Assembly (NCBI RefSeq): GCF_905147045.1
Contig: NC_065888.1
Coordinates: 7,693,001 to 7,757,000 of the forward strand
DNA: 64,000 nt
Direction: 5' to 3'
Source: Nymphalis io
Lineage: Eukaryota; Arthropoda; Insecta; Lepidoptera; Nymphalidae
Position 1 is the first letter of the stretch. The number at the start of each line of letters is the position of its first letter. A program made the position numbers and the translations under genes. The notes under the pieces are model-generated. The model searched no databases. It worked only from the letters and a program-made list of their open reading frames with translations, and had not been told where the DNA came from. Of this stretch, positions 58,888 through 64,000 are shown piece by piece.

Positions 58888-59918
58888 GTGAGTGCATATT
58901 CTGTGTTTGTTCACACATATGTGTACTATACCAACACCTGCGCGTTAGTCTCCTTTGAGATTGGTTGCCGTGATTAAAATCGTTTACGAGGATCGTAATT
59001 AAAACCGTTTAGAAGATGATCATCATCATATTTTTTTAAAAGTACCTAGCTTATTATGTCAACACAGTTGGGAAAAAAATGTCAGTTTGAGCGTATTCCA
59101 AGCTTTATATGAATGACTCTCTCTCCAAAATATTTATAAAAAAATGCGCCAGCTTATCTATATTTTTGTTTTAAATAATAAAAAAAATAAGAATTTAAAT
59201 GTTAATATATTATGGACGTTGCATATAACCATCCTCTTCAAGTTATTATAACAATATGTACGTACGTTAAAAAATATAGAAAGTAAGCTTTTACTTTTTT
59301 TAACTGACTTATAAAATTAAAGGTTCTATGTTAGCCTTTATTGTACAGAAACTATACGACAGATTTCTAAAAAGATTTTACTGGGGTACTTTATATACTT
59401 ATGTTAAATGTCGTATACATTTGAAATATACTATTTAATTAATATTTTGATGTACGTACTTATAGATGTAATAATTGTATTGAATTTGATTCATTTAATA
59501 TATATATATACATATAAATATAAAAAATCTTACTCTTATTGGTACATAAGAAACCTAAATTCAAACTTTATCTGACTTTCAACTTATTAGTAAGCACTCA
59601 GCAATATATATAAATATGTTCGTTTTCATTTCACATTACATATTAAAATATATTAAAAAACCTTAATGATGAAGTTTAAAAGCATATTATATAAAAATAC
59701 GATTACCAATATATTTTGTGTTCTGTACTGCACTATGAAATGCAATATACAGATATAATGTTCCTTAGAAAGTAGAATAATGATTGATGTGGTTGGCCAG
59801 TTTGGTCTCTTTCTCCGTACCGTTAATCGAACTAAAATAGATAAGGATTATTTCAAACTGACTGCAAAGATAGAAACGCTGCGACAATTTTGATGTAATC
59901 GTTTATATTGATATCATA
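58888..59918. other. No gene seen
   Basis: AT-rich. If 58761-58887 is an exon this is intron. Confidence 0.5.
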
Positions 59919-59927
59919 TATATATAA

Positions 59928-59974
<47 letters not shown>

Positions 59975-59982
59975 ATACAAAA
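59919..59982. repeat. (TA)n microsatellite
   Basis: An almost uninterrupted TA run, broken by AATCTAA near 59927 and by a TTA near 59963. Confidence 0.95.
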
Positions 59983-60054
59983 CTTTTTAAACTCACTGAA
60001 AACATTATTTATAATTATTAATAACTATTTTATTATTTATATTTATTATTATTA

Positions 60055-60420
60055 TTATAATATTTCATTAATAAACCTAGTACCTCTTCGCAACATAAAA
60101 CTGTCCATGTGAGAGCTGCCCTCACTTAAATGAATGCCGGTCATGTTCAATGACTGGCCTTTTTGATTGTCATGGTAAAGCACTAATTTAAAGGGAACTA
60201 TATATTTTGAAATCCTAAAGAATATTCTGATCGATGGTATTCTTGGAATGAAAACCTTCCTCTCCTCGAGCACATCCAACAATAAATGTACAGGAATTGT
60301 GGGTCGCGTAGACGTAAAACTTCGAGACTACCAAATAAATGGTCTTGACCTTGCTCTTTGAAAGTGCACCATGTTGTATAATTTGTTTGGCTCTAAAATA
60401 AGTCATTTGCAAATATTAAT
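60055..60420 (-). pseudogene. Helitron helicase C-terminal relic
   Basis: Two overlapping minus frames together resemble the end of the Pif1-like helicase of Helitrons. In one frame, FIVGCARGEE precedes a shift; in the other, KVFIPRIPSI is followed after about 35 residues by QKGQSLNMTGIHLSEG and then SSHMDSFMLRRGTRF. The known family pattern is TGCxxGExVFIPRIP..., then TINKSQGQSL.xxxGIxL, then HGQLYVACSRV. The order and spacing fit, but the last motif is badly decayed and a frameshift lies near 60240. The element is dead. No CTRR end or terminal hairpin could be placed. Confidence 0.65.
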
Positions 60421-60643
60421 TATACTAAGTCCATAAAATGTTTGTGTTCAAGATGCTGACCCTTGATCAAGCCGTCAAGGTAAAGTCAAATAAACTGGAA
60501 ACAGAACTTTACCAGCAATACTTCACTTTGGAAGTGAAGTTTTGTATAATGAAAAGCATTTCTTGCACCTCCCTATGAGATATTTATCTTAAAACATTGT
60601 GTATTTTACATTTCATTATTTGGACCCAGAAAATTATAGATTC

Positions 60644-60942
60644 ACTGGTGGTAGGGCTTTGTGCAAGCTCGTCTGGGTAGGTACCACCCACTCATCAGAT
60701 ATTCTACCGCAAAACAGCAATACTTGATATTGTTGTGTTCGGGTTTGAAGGGTGAGTGAGCCAGTGTAATTACAGGCACAAGGGACATAAAATCTTAGTT
60801 CCCAAGGTTGGTGGCGCATTGGATATGTAAGCGATGGTTGACATTTCTTACAATGCTAATGTCTAAGAGCGTTGGTGACCACTTACCATCAGGTGGCCCA
60901 TATGCTCGTCCGCCTTCCTATTCTATAAAAAAAAAAAAAAAA
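60644..60942 (+). mobile_element. SINE family B, full length
   Basis: Starts ACTGGTGGTAGGGCTTTGTG and ends in poly-A at 60942. Nearly identical to the copies at 52670 and 25682, and placed 0.2 kb right of the Helitron relic. Confidence 0.95.
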
Positions 60943-61085
60943 TAAAGTTTTTTAGCAAATATGTCCAAACCAAAATTCTAACCCTACACAACAAAAATAA
61001 AAAAATCTCACCCGTTTGGACGGAATTTCCAAAACTTTGAAATAAAAGTTTATCAATTCATTCAAGAAACGTAAACAATAAATTT

Positions 61086-61745
61086 CAAGCAGATCAGACC
61101 TTCCTCTTCTTCTGCCTAGCATTTTCCTGGTCTAGTAACGCCAGGGTCCGCTTTCCTGCATATATTCCTCCACTTTGCCCGATCTAAAGTATCCTCCTTA
61201 GTGAGATCGTGCTCTCTCATGTCGTTCCTCACGATATCAAGCCAGCGCTTCTTGGGCCGCGGGATCTAGGGCCTTCGACAACAAAGTCTAGGTATCTGTT
61301 TCTGACATAGCCTGGCGGTCTGCGGCTAATGTGTTGGCCATATCAACGCAGACGGCTTTCCTGCAACTTATCCGCTACATCGCAAAGGCAGAGGCTACCA
61401 TGGATGTGCTCGTTACGAATGCGATCCAGTCGCGTAGGCCCTTTAATTTCACCGATATCCTGCGATCACAGATTACCCGGTGACTTCCCGCCATTTGGCT
61501 TAAGCTGTAGTGTACCAGACTCGTGTAGTACGGACCCGAGATATTTAAACTTTACCGTCTTGATAACGGATTCTCCACCTTGAATCTTTATGGGTTCAAG
61601 GTCGGTACTGTCACAGGCCATATACTCGGTTATCGCAACATTTAGCATCAGACCGCCCCTCTCTAGCGCACCCTTCAACTGGTTCACCATTTGCTCCAAT
61701 ACCTGCTTGTCCTCATCTACCAGTGCAACGTGATCAGCATACATC
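61086..61745 (-). pseudogene. RTE-type LINE reverse transcriptase relic
   Basis: The minus strand encodes the C-terminal half of an RTE-like RT. Near 61744 it reads MYADHVALVDEDKQVLEQM, then LKGALERGGLMLN and VKFKYLGSVL. After an internal deletion near 61460-61500 it continues with TRLDRIRNEHIHGS, then KKRWLDIVRNDMREHDLT and a C-terminal PGKC before the stop near 61125. The catalytic YADD is changed to YADH, and a stop/frameshift lies near 61345. The 5' part is missing beyond 61745. Clade assignment rests on remembered patterns (KYLGSVL and the C-terminal WLDIVRNDM region). Confidence 0.75.
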
Positions 61746-61749
61746 TTTT

Positions 61750-62205
61750 TTTTACCATTTTCTTATATTAATGTTTCCACCCCATTTCTCCCTTTAAGGA
61801 TTGAATTTCCAAAAATGACAAAATTCGTATGCTGTATGTAATATTTATTTTTGCTCAGAAGCTTTAATATTAAATTTCATTCTTCTTACTTCAAAAATGA
61901 AGAACTCCGCAATATAAACTTTTAACCCCTATTTCACCCTCTTAGGGGTAGATTTTCAAAAACCCTGCAATACTTATTTATTTATTTCTAACCATAAGCT
62001 TGTATATAAAATTTCATGCTTCTAACTTTGAAAATGACGGATTTCCATCCCTTATTTCATCCCTTTAGAGGTGAAATTTCCATAAATCCTTTCATAGTGC
62101 GTGTTTTCATCATAAAAAATAAAATATAAATGTCAAAATTTCAAGTTTCTAACCCCTGTACTTAAGGCCCCCCCTTAATGAGACAGTCAGGACAAGTCAT
62201 TATAT
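61750..62205 (+). repeat. Degenerate tandem repeat block
   Basis: A theme recurs at least three times: CTTCTAACTTyGAAAATGA, then CCCyTATTTCAyCC, then CTTTAGrGGTGAAATTTCC or similar (starts near 61770, 61880 and 62010, about 120-150 bases apart). I remember this pattern as a common lepidopteran repeat. It abuts the truncated RTE end. Confidence 0.5.
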
Positions 62206-62223
62206 ATGTATATATATATATTA

Positions 62224-62316
62224 TAATTGTACCTGTAATTACACTGGCTCACTCACCCTTCAAATCAGAACACAACAATACTAAGCATTATTGTTTGACA
62301 GAATATCTAATGATTG
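62224..62316 (-). mobile_element. SINE family B, internal fragment
   Basis: CCTGTAATTACACTGGCTCA to CAGAATATCTAATGA matches the middle of family B; both ends are missing. Confidence 0.75.
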
Positions 62317-62532
62317 TAACAATAAATTAAGTAAAATTATATATTTTTTTTACCTATTTTGCATCAATTGGATAAAGGTCGTATTGTCATTCGTGTTTGA
62401 AGTGTGCCTAATAAAAAATGCTAAAACCATTGACTATAAAAAAATATATTTATTATGTCATTCGAACGCTCGGAATTAAGGAGCAATTATTATTAATAGT
62501 ATATTTTACACTGTCTATATAACAGCATATAT

Positions 62533-62772
62533 AGCCGAGATGGCCCAGTGGTAAGAACGCGTGAATCTTAACCGATGATCGTGAGTTCAAACTCGGGCAA
62601 GCACCACTGAATATTCATGTGCTTAATTTGTGATTATAATTCATCTCGTATTTGACGGTGAAAGATAATATCGTGAGGAAAATTAGATGTGGTAATTCCA
62701 GTGAAATTCTGCTACATGTGTATTCCACCAACCCGCATTAGAGCAGCGTGATGGAAAAAGCTCCAAACCTGG
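62533..62772 (+). mobile_element. SINE family A, 3' truncated
   Basis: The head AGCCGAGATGGCCCAGTGG and B-box GTTCAAACTCG are intact; the copy stops at AAGCTCCAAACCTGG and lacks the usual 3' end. Confidence 0.85.
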
Positions 62773-63219
62773 TTATGATTTTAAGCAATGACAGTACTAT
62801 AGACAAGTAAAAAAGGTAATATTCGCTTTTGTCTGTAAATAGTAAATTCTATCGATCCCAGTAAAAAACTAGATGTATGACTCACTGCAAAAATAAAAAA
62901 TAATAGCAATTGAAAAGAAAAGTTCTATTCCCACATTTACACCAAACAGAATATATATTAAACCAATTAAATATTTACATAAATAATACTTGAATTTCTA
63001 CAATTATTTATAATATTCAAAATAACTTCCACGATACACAAATCACCATTACTCTAAACATTGTTATACATTTAGGAAGTTCATTAAATCTCTGATATTT
63101 TTTCAACAGGTATGTAACAGTTTATTTGCTTTAAATTAATCCCTTCCGTGATTTTGCTGAGAAAAAATAACGACATCGTGGCGTACTTTATTTAAAAAAT
63201 ATTTCATTACCAGAAAATA
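62773..63219. other. No gene seen
   Basis: AT-rich; nothing recognised. Confidence 0.55.
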
Positions 63220-63426
63220 TTATGCAAACATTAACCTTATTCGAACGAAATAAGACTCTTTAATTTCAGCAAAGACCGCAGACATCTCACATAGCAACAT
63301 GCTGCCGCCAAAAAGCAAATTAAAAACAAACGTAAGCCTTAGTCCTTTGGCATAAGGTTTTACTGATTTTCGTAATGGACTGTCAGCTGGCCATCTTGTG
63401 ACCAATCTTGGAAATGTTTCAGTCAT
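63220..63426. other. Candidate exon, strand unresolved
   Basis: Two readings compete. Minus strand: ATG at 63426 opens 68 codons (begins MTETFPRLVTRWPADSP), with a hydrophobic segment LRLTFVFNLLFGGSMLL near residues 29-45, like a membrane span. Plus strand: the acceptor TTTAATTTCAG ends at 63269 and the donor AAC|GTAAGC follows at 63331/63332, giving a 62-base exon open in one frame (KTADISHSNMLPPKSKLKTN), entered after one base of a codon and left on a boundary. The + exon cannot join 58761-58887 directly because the phases differ. GC content is above the flanks, which supports that one reading is real. No family recognised. Confidence 0.3.
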
Positions 63427-63484
63427 TCAAATCTAAGCTTTATAACCTTGAATTAAGGTTGTATTAAATTTTTTGTAAGTAATA

Positions 63485-63560
63485 TTAAATTGGTAGTAAG
63501 AGCGGGTTGCGGGTCGCGGGCGTGGGTCCAGGAATGCGGTCTGAGATACCCCATAGGCTA
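63485..63560. other. Small GC-rich block
   Basis: GAGCGGGTTGCGGGTCGCGG and CCAGGAATGCGG occur in otherwise AT-rich DNA. The same order of words, GCGGGCG then CCAGGAATGCGG, appears on the minus strand of the island at 44.7 kb. Confidence 0.3.
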
Positions 63561-64000
63561 TAGGTATTGATGCTTGTTAATGTATATAATGTCGCTGCGA
63601 CTATATAAAGTATGGACTTTCATATTTTGTAATAAGAAAACATAAAATAAGAAATGTTACAACAATTATATTAGGTCAATTGTAAATTGAACATAAACAA
63701 TTTATGTTACTCCAAATTTTAAATAAATTTTAGAAGCTCGTTAGAACAGGTTAGTTATTACAAGTACTTTTAAATGACAACATTTCATAATGGGGCTCAG
63801 CAATTACTCTTTGAGACTTATTCCAATATTAAATATAATAAAAGCTAATTAATAAAAACTGATAACGTATTCTTCATTCTGGACAAGATTTATCTACTAA
63901 GGCTTTTTTTCAAATATAAAAATAAATATATATATTTATTGAATGGAATAATTTTCTGTTGATGTCATTTAAAATTCCATTTCTTATATTATATGAAAAT
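63561..64000. other. No gene seen
   Basis: AT-rich to the window edge. Confidence 0.6.

Noticed and set aside
58761..63331. Direct splice from exon 58761-58887 to 63270-63331
   Set aside because: The first leaves on a codon boundary, and the second, entered on a boundary, meets a stop; only another phase is open.

Overview
The window reads as AT-rich insect DNA, almost certainly Lepidoptera and probably a butterfly. The basis is a dense load of tRNA-derived and poly-A SINEs of lepidopteran type, two copies of one YADD-type LINE, an RTE-type LINE relic, a Helitron helicase relic and a hAT transposase relic, separated by long stretches rich in A and T. There is no operon, bacterial or organellar gene and no long intact cellular coding sequence. 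It looks like intergenic and/or large-intron sequence. Family names given from memory are marked as such; nothing was searched.

Layout. Positions 1-15 kb are mostly AT-rich, with scattered SINEs and several small coding-like islands: 355-568, 2980-3201, a possible minus-strand last exon at 11803-11916, and 13866-14090. From 15 to 31 kb SINEs of four families (A-D below) accumulate, including a clean nested insertion at 25.5-26.05 kb and a composite repeat at 28.5-29.0 kb. From 32.5 to 40.4 kb two 5'-truncated copies of the same LINE lie in inverted orientation. From 44.2 to 45.9 kb is the most gene-like non-coding stretch: a TATA/initiator promoter with a first-exon-like donor on the + strand, a CpG-rich island with a minus-strand splice donor and a 40-codon + strand ORF, and a GC-richer block with homeodomain-type sites. 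From 47.3 to 63 kb come the hAT, Helitron and RTE relics, more SINEs, and a convincing 5'UTR-plus-ATG exon at 58761-58887 on the + strand.

SINE families used below. A: tRNA-derived, head with GGTTCAAACCC B-box, body ending in CAGCCTGTGAATGTCC when read on the opposite strand (Metulj-like, from memory). B: about 290 bp, no obvious tRNA head, 3' end in poly-A after TTCCTATTCTAT. C: tRNA-derived, 3' end near GGCCGCCGTGGCC followed by an ATT-type tail. D: tRNA-derived, head GAGCCGGTTGGCGTGGTTGG.

How things fit. The retroposed elements share machinery: the LINE 3' end and SINE B carry the same 19-base segment just before their poly-A tails, so SINE B may be mobilised by this LINE or a relative. 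The cellular signal, if real, is a + strand gene whose promoter and untranslated first exon sit near 44.35 kb and whose first coding exon sits at 58.76 kb, with possible antisense transcription starting near 44.8 kb. The remaining exons would lie outside the window. This model is inference and needs RNA evidence.
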